A DNA stretch of 64,000 bases, from positions 3,334,001 to 3,398,000 of the forward strand of contig NZ_CP041063.1 in the NCBI RefSeq assembly GCF_011082085.1, read 5' to 3'. Of the stretch, positions 34,312 through 42,113 are shown piece by piece; position 1 is the first letter of the stretch; every line of letters begins with the position of its first letter. Origin of the DNA: Bacillus sp. Cs-700 (lineage in GTDB: Bacteria > Bacillota > Bacilli > Bacillales > Guptibacillaceae). The translations under genes were made by a program, and so were the position numbers. The notes below the pieces were generated by a model, which was given only the letters and a program-made list of their open reading frames with translations, was not told the DNA's origin and did not search any database.

Positions 34312-35091
34312 TTGTTTGTAAATAAGAAAGTAGCCGTAATTACTGGAGCAGCGAGCGGAATCGGAAAGGAACTAGCGCGAGTGTTTGCTGAGAACGGGGC
34401 AAAGGTTGTCCTTAGTGATTTGGATGAGGATAAGGTCAAAAGGGCTGCAGCTGAAATAAAAGAAAATGGTATGGATACGATTGGAATTCGCTGTGATGTA
34501 ACGAAAGAAAACGAAGTAGAGGCATTATTTTTTCAAACGCTAAAAAAGTTTGATCGGTTAGACGTTTTGATTAATAACGCAGGTCTTCAACACGTTTCAA
34601 CTATTGAAACATTCCCGACGGAAAAGTTTGAACTGTTAACGAAAGTAATGCTTGTTGCACCGTTTATTGCAACTAAGCTAGCTTTTCCCATTATGAAGAA
34701 GCAGAAGTGTGGTCGAATTATTAACATGTCTTCTATTAATGGACTTGTGGGTTTCTCAGGAAAAGCCGCTTACAATAGTGCAAAGCATGGTGTGATTGGA
34801 CTTACTAAAGTAGCTGCGCTTGAGGGAGCTGAAGATGGTATTACAGTAAATGCTGTTTGCCCAGGATATGTCGATACCCCATTAGTAAGAGGTCAGCTTG
34901 AGGATTTAGCTAAGAGTAGAGAAGTACCGTTAGAGAGAGTACTTGAAGAAGTAATCTATCCACTCGTTCCACAAAAGCGTTTGCTTACAGTGCAGGAAAT
35001 TGCAGATTACACAATGTTTCTCGCAAGCGATAAGGCAAAAGGGATTACAGGTCAGGGCGTTGTGATTGATGGGGGTTACACAGCACAATAA
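34312..35091 (+). CDS. 3-hydroxybutyrate dehydrogenase-like SDR
   Basis: 259-residue NAD-dependent dehydrogenase. Cofactor motif TGAASGIG, NNAG in 'VLINNAGLQHVSTIETFP', catalytic Ser in 'INMSSINGLVGFSGKAAYNS' with YxxxK (YNSAK), and the C-terminal 'GQGVVIDGGYTAQ' typical of 3-hydroxybutyrate dehydrogenases (oxidises 3-hydroxybutyrate to acetoacetate). It starts with TTG at 34312, eight bases after AAAGGAGGG. Homologue of YxjF. Confidence 0.9.
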   Translation: MFVNKKVAVITGAASGIGKELARVFAENGAKVVLSDLDEDKVKRAAAEIKENGMDTIGIRCDVTKENEVEALFFQTLKKFDRLDVLINNAGLQHVSTIETFPTEKFELLTKVMLVAPFIATKLAFPIMKKQKCGRIINMSSINGLVGFSGKAAYNSAKHGVIGLTKVAALEGAEDGITVNAVCPGYVDTPLVRGQLEDLAKSREVPLERVLEEVIYPLVPQKRLLTVQEIADYTMFLASDKAKGITGQGVVIDGGYTAQ

Positions 35092-35137
35092 TGGATTCCT
35101 TCAGTGAAAAAAGCTAAATCTCTTCCCTCACAAGTAC

Positions 35138-35167
35138 TTGTAAACGCTTTCCTTTTATTTGTAAAAT
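35138..35167 (+). promoter_or_regulatory. cre site (35139-35152) overlapping a possible sigma-A promoter
   Basis: TGTAAACGCTTTCC matches the cre consensus TGWAARCGYTWNCW at 13 of 14 positions. TTGTAA (35138-35143) and TAAAAT (35162-35167) with an 18-base spacer could form a promoter; CcpA binding would then block it. Confidence 0.6.
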
Positions 35168-35189
35168 AGAGAAGAATGGAGGGGAAAAC

Positions 35190-36368
35190 ATGAAAGACGT
35201 TTTTATATTGGAAGGTGCAAGAACGCCATTTGGTTCATTTGGTGGTTCACTCAAAGATAGTAACCCAACAGCCTTAGGGATTTCAGCAAGTAAAGAGGCT
35301 TTAAGAAAAAGTGGAATAGAGGCTAGTGAAATTGATCTTACTGTTATTGGAAATGTGATTCATTCTACATCAAATGCTTCTTATTTAGCGCGTCACATTG
35401 CACTTGGGAGTGGAATACCTATTGAAAGTCCAGCACTAACAGTAAATCGACTTTGTGGTTCTGGTATGCAAGCTGTCATCTCAGCAGCGCAATCCATTAT
35501 GATGGGGGACGGTCAAACGGCCCTTGCCGGAGGAGCGGAGAATATGAGCTTATCTCCGTATACGTTAAGAGGAAGTCGTTTTGGAGCAAAAATGGGTGCT
35601 CCGAAAATGGATGACATGCTTTTAGCTACGTTAACTGATGAGTATACTGGAACTGGAATGGGGATAACGGGAGAGAATCTGGCAGTAAAGTATGGGATTT
35701 CTAGAGAAGATCAGGATGAATACGCAACTCAAAGTCAGCAAAAAGCTGCTGATGCAAGAGAAAAAGGTATTTTCATAGAAGAAATTGTACCTGTTGAAGT
35801 GAAGGGGAGAAAGGGGATTGAAACCTTTTCAACTGACGAACATATTCGAGAAGGTACAACACCAGAAAAGCTAGCCGCGCTTAAACCTGCTTTCAAAAAA
35901 GATGGAACTGTCACTGGTGGAAATGCAAGTGGCATAAATGATGGAGCCGCTTCTGTCGTATTGGGAGGAGCAGATTATGTCTCTTCAAAGAATCTTAAGC
36001 CACTTGCTCGAATTGTCTCCTGGGGAATAGCGGGAGTAGATCCTTCAATTATGGGAATTGGACCAGTACCTGCTATACGGCAAGCATTAGATAAAGCAGG
36101 TATGACACTTCAGCAGATGGACTTGATTGAAGTGAATGAAGCCTTTGCCGCTCAGTATTTAGCCGTTGAAAAAGAGCTAGAGCTTGATCGCTCACGAGTG
36201 AATGTGAACGGTGGTGCAATTGCTTTAGGGCATCCAGTAGGTGCGAGTGGCACGCGCATTCTTTATACACTTATAAAAGAATTAAAGCGTAGAAATGGAA
36301 AGTATGGTGTTGCCTCACTCTGTATTGGTGGCGGACAAGGAATTGCTATGGTGGTTGAAATCATTTAA
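35190..36368 (+). CDS. Acetyl-CoA acetyltransferase (thiolase)
   Basis: 392-residue thiolase splitting acetoacetyl-CoA into two acetyl-CoA. Active-site Cys89 in '[11 protein letters not shown]', the HxG motif in '[16 protein letters not shown]' and the second cysteine in '[13 protein letters not shown]' are all present. TGGAGGGG precedes the start. It completes the route 3-hydroxybutyrate to acetoacetate to acetoacetyl-CoA to acetyl-CoA, but a 98-base gap with its own cre and promoter-like boxes lets it be expressed separately. Confidence 0.94.
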   Translation: MKDVFILEGARTPFGSFGGSLKDSNPTALGISASKEALRKSGIEASEIDLTVIGNVIHSTSNASYLARHIALGSGIPIESPALTVNRLCGSGMQAVISAAQSIMMGDGQTALAGGAENMSLSPYTLRGSRFGAKMGAPKMDDMLLATLTDEYTGTGMGITGENLAVKYGISREDQDEYATQSQQKAADAREKGIFIEEIVPVEVKGRKGIETFSTDEHIREGTTPEKLAALKPAFKKDGTVTGGNASGINDGAASVVLGGADYVSSKNLKPLARIVSWGIAGVDPSIMGIGPVPAIRQALDKAGMTLQQMDLIEVNEAFAAQYLAVEKELELDRSRVNVNGGAIALGHPVGASGTRILYTLIKELKRRNGKYGVASLCIGGGQGIAMVVEII

Positions 36369-36382
36369 TTTGTCAGAAAAGA

Positions 36383-36411
36383 TTGCCAATTAACTAAAGA
36401 TTGCGTATACT
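36383..36411 (+). promoter_or_regulatory. Sigma-A promoter of the rsgA-like attenuator unit
   Basis: TTGCCA (36383-36388), exact 17-base spacer, TATACT (36406-36411). Confidence 0.75.
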
Positions 36412-36445
36412 AAGGGTACTAACATACGGAAAGGGGTTGTGCATA

Positions 36446-36505
36446 ATGGTAAATAACAAAATGAATTCATTGTTAATTGCATATTGTGCACAGTCCAATT
36501 GGTAA
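36446..36505 (+). CDS. Candidate regulatory leader peptide (19 residues)
   Basis: ATG at 36446 after AAAGGGG encodes MVNNKMNSLLIAYCAQSNW and a TAA stop. It sits between a good promoter and an intrinsic terminator in front of the rsgA-like gene. Its last codons (GCACAGTCC, 36488-36496) can pair with the 5' strand of the terminator, so the position of a translating ribosome could decide termination. This is the layout of ribosome-mediated attenuators of ribosome-protection and antibiotic-resistance genes in Firmicutes. Confidence 0.6.
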   Translation: MVNNKMNSLLIAYCAQSNW

Positions 36506-36542
36506 GGTAGGAGTTCTTTTCTTACTTCTGATTAATATGATC

Positions 36543-36589
36543 AAAAACCATGGGCTGTGCGACTGTGTCGCTATGTCTATGGTTTTTTA
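36543..36589 (+). terminator. Leader terminator (attenuator)
   Basis: AAAAACCAT (36543-36551) pairs with ATGGTTTTT (36579-36587), with an inner GCGAC / GTCGC hairpin (36559-36571) and a T-run. A TGATCA on each side can extend the stem. It lies about 100 bases before the rsgA-like start, with no gene of its own to end other than the leader peptide. Confidence 0.8.
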
Positions 36590-36689
36590 TACTTGATCAG
36601 CTAATGACTTACGCTGATTGTAGGATAAGAGCCGACACCACTGTACGGCTTTTTGTCATATTTACACTTATTAATCAGGAGGCTTTCAA

Positions 36690-37739
36690 TTGAATCGAAT
36701 AACATTAGGTTGGAATTCATACTTTGAAGAAAATTATCAAGCTATAGCAAATGGATTTATACCAGCTCGAGTTATAGTAGAACATCGTGGAGGGTATAGC
36801 GTCTCTACAGGAGAAAGTTCTTATGCAGCAGAACTTTCAGGTAAGTTCCGATTTGAAGTAACACGGCGTGATGCTTTGCCAGCAGTTGGTGACTGGGTTC
36901 TTATTGCTCCTAAAACGGATAACAAAGCAATTATTCACGATCTGCTACCGAGAAGAAGTAAGTTTTCAAGAAAAATTGCAGGGACGACAACTGAGGAACA
37001 AATTATTGTAGCTAATGTTGATACGGTTTTTCTTGTCAATGCATTGAATCAGGACTTTAACCCAAGTCGTATTGAAAGATACCTTGTCATGGCGTGGGAA
37101 AGCGGTGCTAAGCCGGTTATTGTACTCAGTAAAGCTGATCTTTGTACTGATGTAGAACAGAAAGTAAGTGCTCTTTATAGTATTGCTGTAGGTGTACCGA
37201 TCCACGTAGTGAGTTCGGCGACCGAAAAAGGGATTGATGAATTAAAAAAGTATTTAACAGAGGGAACGACCACAGCCTTGTTAGGTTCGTCAGGTGCTGG
37301 TAAGTCTACGCTCATAAACAAATTATACGGCAAAGAAATTCAGGTTGTACAAGGTATTCGCCAAGATGACGGCAAAGGAAAGCATACCACGACTAGTCGA
37401 GAGCTGATAACGCTTCAAACAGGTGGCGTACTAATTGATACGCCTGGAATGAGAGAACTTCAGCTCTGGGAAACCGATCATCTTTCTCAAAGCTTCCCTG
37501 ATATTGATGCATTTGCAGAGGAATGTCGTTTTAGAGATTGCCAACATGAAGGTGAACCTAAATGTGCAGTGAGAAATGCTATAGAGGAAGGAATGTTAGA
37601 AGAAAGAAGGCTTGAGAATTATAAGAAGTTCCATCGTGAGCTAGCTTTTCTTGAGCGACAAACAAATAAGAAAGCACAGCTCGAGGAGAAGAAAAAGTGG
37701 AAAAAAATCGCTGGAGATCGAACTAGAAAGAATCGCTAG
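36690..37739 (+). CDS. Ribosome-associated GTPase, RsgA (YjeQ/CpgA) family paralogue
   Basis: 349 residues, TTG start seven bases after AGGAGG. An N-terminal OB-fold (about 1-90) precedes the circularly permuted GTPase domain: G4 'VLSKADL', G1 'GSSGAGKSTLINKLYG', G2-G3 'TTTSRELITLQTGGVLIDTPG'. The zinc knuckle (CRFRDCQHEGEPKC) and a basic C-terminal helix follow. RsgA acts in late 30S maturation. The TTG start, length and the long OB region differ from the usual CpgA next to prkC, so this is likely an extra copy, possibly used under translation stress given its attenuator. Confidence 0.9.
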   Translation: MNRITLGWNSYFEENYQAIANGFIPARVIVEHRGGYSVSTGESSYAAELSGKFRFEVTRRDALPAVGDWVLIAPKTDNKAIIHDLLPRRSKFSRKIAGTTTEEQIIVANVDTVFLVNALNQDFNPSRIERYLVMAWESGAKPVIVLSKADLCTDVEQKVSALYSIAVGVPIHVVSSATEKGIDELKKYLTEGTTTALLGSSGAGKSTLINKLYGKEIQVVQGIRQDDGKGKHTTTSRELITLQTGGVLIDTPGMRELQLWETDHLSQSFPDIDAFAEECRFRDCQHEGEPKCAVRNAIEEGMLEERRLENYKKFHRELAFLERQTNKKAQLEEKKKWKKIAGDRTRKNR

Positions 37740-37768
37740 GGTCTTTAATTTAGGAAGGAGACAACCAA

Positions 37769-38266
37769 ATGACGGATGAGCGCTCTGTGTTAAACGATTA
37801 TGCTTCGCTAATTAATTGGTTAGAATCGACTGCGATGGAGATGAGCGAAACCATCTTCTTTCAGCCTATCAAGCAAGGGAAGTGGTCTCCAGCTGAAATC
37901 CTTTCCCATATCATGATGTGGGACAATTATCTTCTTAAAGAAAGAATTCCTTTTATTGAAATGGAAGCTAATTTGCCTAAACTTGATAACGTTGAAGAAG
38001 TAAATCAGCGCGCAGCAGAGTATGCGTTATCTGGTCTAAATAAAGAAAATTTAGTGGTTGAAACCGTAAAAGCACGAAGACGAGTGGTGGCCCGTCTTCA
38101 GCAATTTGAACCGATTCAGTGGAGCAACACGTTTTATATTGATAAGTATCCAATCTGTCTAACAAGTTATATCAAAGGTCTTATTGAGCACGATGATCAC
38201 CATAAGTTGCAAGTAGAAGTTTTTATGAACGAGCAAGGATTTTCCCTATCCCACTTTACCTTATAG
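37769..38266 (+). CDS. DinB-superfamily protein
   Basis: 165-residue four-helix-bundle protein with the likely metal-site histidines: 'PAEILSHIMMWDNYLLKERI' (His47) and 'LIEHDDHHKLQVEVFM' near the C-terminus. DinB/YfiT proteins bind a divalent metal; several are thiol transferases, others have no known role. AAGGAG precedes the ATG. It lies 29 bases after the rsgA-like gene with no terminator, so the two are co-transcribed. Confidence 0.82.
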   Translation: MTDERSVLNDYASLINWLESTAMEMSETIFFQPIKQGKWSPAEILSHIMMWDNYLLKERIPFIEMEANLPKLDNVEEVNQRAAEYALSGLNKENLVVETVKARRRVVARLQQFEPIQWSNTFYIDKYPICLTSYIKGLIEHDDHHKLQVEVFMNEQGFSLSHFTL

Positions 38267-38350
38267 TTACACTTTCTCATCTCTCCGACTTCTGAATCAG
38301 CGGATAAGAAAGAGAGGCTGGGGTTAGGCTATAAGGTGGAGGTGAGAAGA

Positions 38351-38473
38351 ATGGCAAAACATAAAGCAAACCCTACAACCAATGGCCTGGCTTCATCCCA
38401 ACCAGAAGGACAGGGAACTGGAGTTGAAGTAGGGATAACGTACGACTCTAAACGAAAAAAGAAAAAGAAATAA
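38351..38473 (+). CDS. Small basic hypothetical protein (40 residues)
   Basis: 40 residues, 'MAKHKANPTTNGLASSQPEG' at the N-terminus and a run of lysines at the end. GGTGGAGGTGAG precedes the ATG and a strong terminator follows. Composition (small, polar, Gly/Ser/Lys-rich) resembles minor spore or DNA-associated proteins, but no family is recognised. Confidence 0.55.
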   Translation: MAKHKANPTTNGLASSQPEGQGTGVEVGITYDSKRKKKKK

Positions 38474-38478
38474 CAACG

Positions 38479-38504
38479 AAGCGCTGCTATGAGCAGCGCT
38501 TTTT
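38479..38504 (+). terminator. Intrinsic terminator
   Basis: AAGCGCTGCT / AGCAGCGCTT with a 3-base loop and T-run. Confidence 0.9.
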
Positions 38505-38558
38505 AGATTGCTTTAAGCCCTTTTTCTTTCATTTTAAATTGTTTATTATTACGATCCG

Positions 38559-39977
38559 TTAGTAAATTTCTGCAAACTGCCTGATGTGCAAAGTATTTAG
38601 TGCGCTAACGAGACGGCTTGTGGCTTCATAGAGGTTGTCCTTTGATACAGTTGTAAGAGGTAATTTGAATCTTACAGCACCTTCATAGAGTGAAGGTGAC
38701 AGCAATACATGAGCTTCTAGAAGTAAATCCCTCAATTCTTGAAGATTTAAGGCTGGTTTAAAATCAAACCAGATGGAAGTAGAATCACCTATTTCTAAAA
38801 TTGTTATTTGGTCTTTTAATGTATCTAATTTATTTAGTACTTGTTTTTTCCTTGCACGTATTTCCTCTTTCACCTCTTCAAAATGCTCATGAATTTCTAC
38901 TGAATATAAAATGTTATGAACAATTTCAAGAAAAATGGGAGGAGGGGTCATGCTAAGTTGAATTTGAAGCGCCGATAAACGCTTTATAACATGCTCTGGT
39001 CCTAAAACCCAACCCAAACTTAAACCGGGGGAAATACCAGTAATATGTCCTACTTGTACAACGAGTTTTTGGTCGGTACCAAGTTCATAATATGAGCAGC
39101 TATTATTATCATAAGACCCTGTAAGTAAAGACTTTTTCACTATTTCTAGTATTGGAATACCAATTTTTTCACACTGTGTTAATAATTTTTTTCTTTGTTG
39201 AATTGTTGATGATTGTGTTAGGGAAAAATGGTGCTCCATCATTGAATTTGCAATGATTAGTTTGATTCCTTCCCTTTGGAAATGATGATTTGTTAAAGGG
39301 CGATCAGCTGAATAGCGAATAACGTGAATGCCTGAAGCTAGAAATAAATTTAATTGGGAAGGGTTTATTGGTTCTTCCACTGCAATAACGTCACCAGGAT
39401 TTAGAAAGCATTTCACTGATAAAAGTATTGATTGTTCGAGACTAGAGGTCAGAACGATGTTTTCAGTAGATACTGATTGATTGATAATGCGGTTAATCAT
39501 ATGTTTGGTTTGAAACATAGTTGGAGAAAATTGTTCTTTACTAGTAGTATAAGCAGTTAAATCATAAGCATTTCGCGCAAGACATAAATCTGGTGCAACC
39601 TCTCCTGCGTTCAAGTTAATGAACGAGGGATCATTCATATAGTTAGAAGACTGGGTAAATAGTGTCGTATTTTCCGATAAATGCTGATTTCGAAGTTTAT
39701 TCCACGTTGTAGAATGACTGGGAATGAAATCTGCTGCATCTGAACTCACACGTGTCCCGCTTCCTTGTCTGGATGTAATGAGTCCGCTAGCCCTCAATTC
39801 AGCGTAAGCTGTCGTAACAGTGCTTCGATTGACACCTAGTTGGATGGCTAGATCGCGTTCAGCAGGAAGAGGATTCCCCGTTTGGAGAGAGCCATTTATA
39901 ATGGAATCCTCATAGTAATCAACGATTTGTTTGTACAACGGTTTGCTGCTCTCTGGATTGAGTATAAATCTCGCCAT
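38559..39977 (-). CDS. MocR-family (GntR HTH + aminotransferase-like) regulator with degenerate PLP site
   Basis: 472 residues. The N-terminal GntR winged helix is clear: 'KPLYKQIVDYYEDSIINGSL', 'LPAERDLAIQLGVNRSTVTT', 'GLITSRQGSGTRV'. The rest follows the fold-type-I aminotransferase layout, but landmark residues are missing. Where MocR proteins have FSK-x-L-x-P-x-L-R-x-G-Y, this has 'QVGHITGISPGLSLGW' (about 308-322) without Lys or Arg, and the usual ED-DYD segment reads 'ILEIVKKS'. PLP binding as a Schiff base therefore looks lost. The start at 39977 follows AGGTGG. It is divergent from an OppA-like gene, a possible target. Confidence 0.85.
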   Translation of the reverse strand: MARFILNPESSKPLYKQIVDYYEDSIINGSLQTGNPLPAERDLAIQLGVNRSTVTTAYAELRASGLITSRQGSGTRVSSDAADFIPSHSTTWNKLRNQHLSENTTLFTQSSNYMNDPSFINLNAGEVAPDLCLARNAYDLTAYTTSKEQFSPTMFQTKHMINRIINQSVSTENIVLTSSLEQSILLSVKCFLNPGDVIAVEEPINPSQLNLFLASGIHVIRYSADRPLTNHHFQREGIKLIIANSMMEHHFSLTQSSTIQQRKKLLTQCEKIGIPILEIVKKSLLTGSYDNNSCSYYELGTDQKLVVQVGHITGISPGLSLGWVLGPEHVIKRLSALQIQLSMTPPPIFLEIVHNILYSVEIHEHFEEVKEEIRARKKQVLNKLDTLKDQITILEIGDSTSIWFDFKPALNLQELRDLLLEAHVLLSPSLYEGAVRFKLPLTTVSKDNLYEATSRLVSALNTLHIRQFAEIY

Positions 39978-40118
39978 TGTCCACCACCTCACTACTATTA
40001 TAGAGAAAAATAGAGAAAATTGTATAAAATTTTCAAAAAAATTAGAGTGGAGATATTCACGATATACACAGGTTTTAAGCCATTTGACGGATATTTTTGT
40101 AGAAAAAGACAAATTGGC

Positions 40119-40127
40119 TGGTATACT
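40119..40127 (+). promoter_or_regulatory. Extended -10 promoter for the OppA-like gene
   Basis: TGGTATACT is an extended -10 element (TG-N-TATACT). The -35 region is weak. The leader before the gene would be about 235 bases. Confidence 0.55.
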
Positions 40128-40369
40128 TTTGGCTAAATTGGATGGTTACAGAAAGTTTTTTGAAATTTAAAATAAGTTTAATCATTCAGTTAATTGTTAA
40201 TATTCAAACGAGAATCGATAATGGTTTACATAAGTTGAGTGATATGACCTCCCTGTTATAGATCTCGCAATGGTTTCCCAATCGAAGAACTTCGTTTGAA
40301 TTTATAACACAAAGGTCTACGTAAAGCTAGACCTTAACTGAATGGTACAAACAAATAGGGGGTAACACA
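40128..40369 (+). other. Untranslated leader / divergent intergenic region
   Basis: Between the divergent MocR-type and oppA-like genes. It holds one small hairpin (AAGGTCT / AGACCTT, 40313-40334) just before the oppA-like ribosome binding site. On the MocR side there is a minus-strand -10 box (ATTATA at 39997-40002) next to two direct copies of TAGAGAAAA (40001 and 40011). No gene or known riboswitch seen. Confidence 0.5.
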
Positions 40370-42070
40370 ATGAAGAAAAAGTTTTCGCTTTTGCTTTCGG
40401 TCATCTTGTTGTTAAGCCTTTTCCTTGCAGCGTGTTCCGGTAATTCGAACACTTCAAGCAACACAAACAGTGAAGGAGAAGCGACAAGCGGAGATAGCGA
40501 TAGCTCAGAAGGATCAGCGGAACAGGTTTTAAACTTAACAGATACACAGGATATCCCGACTATGGACTCAACGCAGGCAACAGATACTGTTGCATTTAAT
40601 GCAATGAACCAGGTATTTGAAGGTCTTTATCGTCTTGATAAAGATAACAAGCCTGTTCTAGGTATGGCAGCAGAAGAGCCAGAAGTTGAAGAAAAAGACG
40701 GCGAAACTGTTTATACATTTAAAATTCGTGAAGATGCGAATTGGTCTGATGGCACACCAGTGAAAGCAGACGATTTCGTATATGCATGGCACAAAATTAT
40801 TCACCCAGATACGATGGGCGGATATGCATCAATGATGGGTGCTGCAGGTATTAAAAATGGTAATGAAATTATTACAGAAGGCGATCCACTATACGGTAAA
40901 GTAGAAGAACTTGGTGTGAAAGCAGTAGATGAGAAAACACTTGAAGTTGTGGTTACACAACAAGTTCCTTATTTCTTTGACCTATTAACATTTGCATCAT
41001 TCTATCCACAACCTTCGGAATTTGCTGAAGAGCAAGGTGAGAACTATTCACTTGAAGCAGATACAATGCTTTACAACGGTCCATTTACGCTAGCTGAATG
41101 GAATCACGGTGAAGGTTGGAAACTTGCTAAAAACGATGGGTACTGGGATGCTGACACAGTACAGTTGAAAGAAGCAAATTACAAAATTGTAAAAGACGAA
41201 GCAACTCGTGTTAACCTTTATGAGACTGGAAGCATTGACCGTGCTAGTCTTAGTGCAGATTTCGTTGATCAGTTTAAAGATCGCGAAGATTTTACAACAA
41301 TCCTTGATACAACAATTTATTTCCTACGTATGAATCAGAAGAACGAAGCACTTGCAAACAATGATATTCGTAAAGCTCTTTATTTATCTTATGACCGTGA
41401 TGGTCTAGTAAATGTACTACTAAACAACGGTTCAGTAGCAGCTCGTTACCTTGTACCAAAAGAATTCTTGTTCCTTAACGACGAAGATTTCCGTGCGCCA
41501 GCTCCAGACGGCTATCTTGCAGATCAAACTGCAGATGACGCTGCTGAGTACTGGAAGAAAGGGCTAGAAGCTCTAGGTACTGACAAAGTTGAACTTGAAT
41601 TCCTTACAACAGATAGTGATCTTGCATCTAAAATCGCAGAGTACGCGAAAGATCAGTTTGAGTCTAAGTTAGACGGACTTACAATCACAATTAACAAACA
41701 GCCTTGGAAGCAGTTCCTAGATCTTGAGGACGCTGGAGACTTTGATATCTCTACTGGTGGTTGGGGACCAGACTATCCAGATCCAATGACTTATATCTAT
41801 ATGTTTGAAACAGATGGCGCCTATAACCGCATGGATTACTCTAATGAAGAGTATGACAAGCTGGTTACTGATGCTAAAACTGAGACGGACGAGCAGAAGC
41901 GCTGGGAAATGATGCAAGAAGCAGAGCGCATTCTAATCGAAGAAGATACGGCGATCCTACCTACTTATCAGGGTGGCGGAGCGATTATCATGAAAGATTA
42001 CGTGAAGAACTATCATATCCACAAGTTTGGTGCTGATTCTTCTCTTAAATGGGTAACGATCGAAAAGTAA
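40370..42070 (+). CDS. Oligopeptide ABC transporter substrate-binding lipoprotein (OppA/DppE-like)
   Basis: 566-residue extracellular solute-binding protein of family 5. Signal peptide with lipobox LAAC (Cys22), then a Ser/Asn-rich linker. Family features include 'NLTDTQDIPTMDSTQATDTV', 'FKIREDANWSDGTPVKADDF' and 'ISTGGWGPDYPDPMTYIYMF'. It captures peptides for import by an Opp/App-type permease; no permease or ATPase follows, so it uses components encoded elsewhere. GGGGGT site before ATG. Confidence 0.93.
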   Translation: MKKKFSLLLSVILLLSLFLAACSGNSNTSSNTNSEGEATSGDSDSSEGSAEQVLNLTDTQDIPTMDSTQATDTVAFNAMNQVFEGLYRLDKDNKPVLGMAAEEPEVEEKDGETVYTFKIREDANWSDGTPVKADDFVYAWHKIIHPDTMGGYASMMGAAGIKNGNEIITEGDPLYGKVEELGVKAVDEKTLEVVVTQQVPYFFDLLTFASFYPQPSEFAEEQGENYSLEADTMLYNGPFTLAEWNHGEGWKLAKNDGYWDADTVQLKEANYKIVKDEATRVNLYETGSIDRASLSADFVDQFKDREDFTTILDTTIYFLRMNQKNEALANNDIRKALYLSYDRDGLVNVLLNNGSVAARYLVPKEFLFLNDEDFRAPAPDGYLADQTADDAAEYWKKGLEALGTDKVELEFLTTDSDLASKIAEYAKDQFESKLDGLTITINKQPWKQFLDLEDAGDFDISTGGWGPDYPDPMTYIYMFETDGAYNRMDYSNEEYDKLVTDAKTETDEQKRWEMMQEAERILIEEDTAILPTYQGGGAIIMKDYVKNYHIHKFGADSSLKWVTIEK

Positions 42071-42081
42071 AAGCTTCACTA

Positions 42082-42113
42082 GAAAAGCGCGAGCCATTAG
42101 GTTCGCGCTTTTC
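42082..42113. terminator. Bidirectional terminator
   Basis: GAAAAGCGCGA / TCGCGCTTTTC; the loop contains the stop codon of the converging amidase gene. Confidence 0.88.

Noticed and set aside
36629-36655. Second hairpin (AGCCG / CGGCT, then T-run) between the attenuator and the rsgA-like start
   Set aside because: The stem is only five or six base pairs with an 11-base loop; it may add to the leader structure but is too weak to call as a terminator alone.
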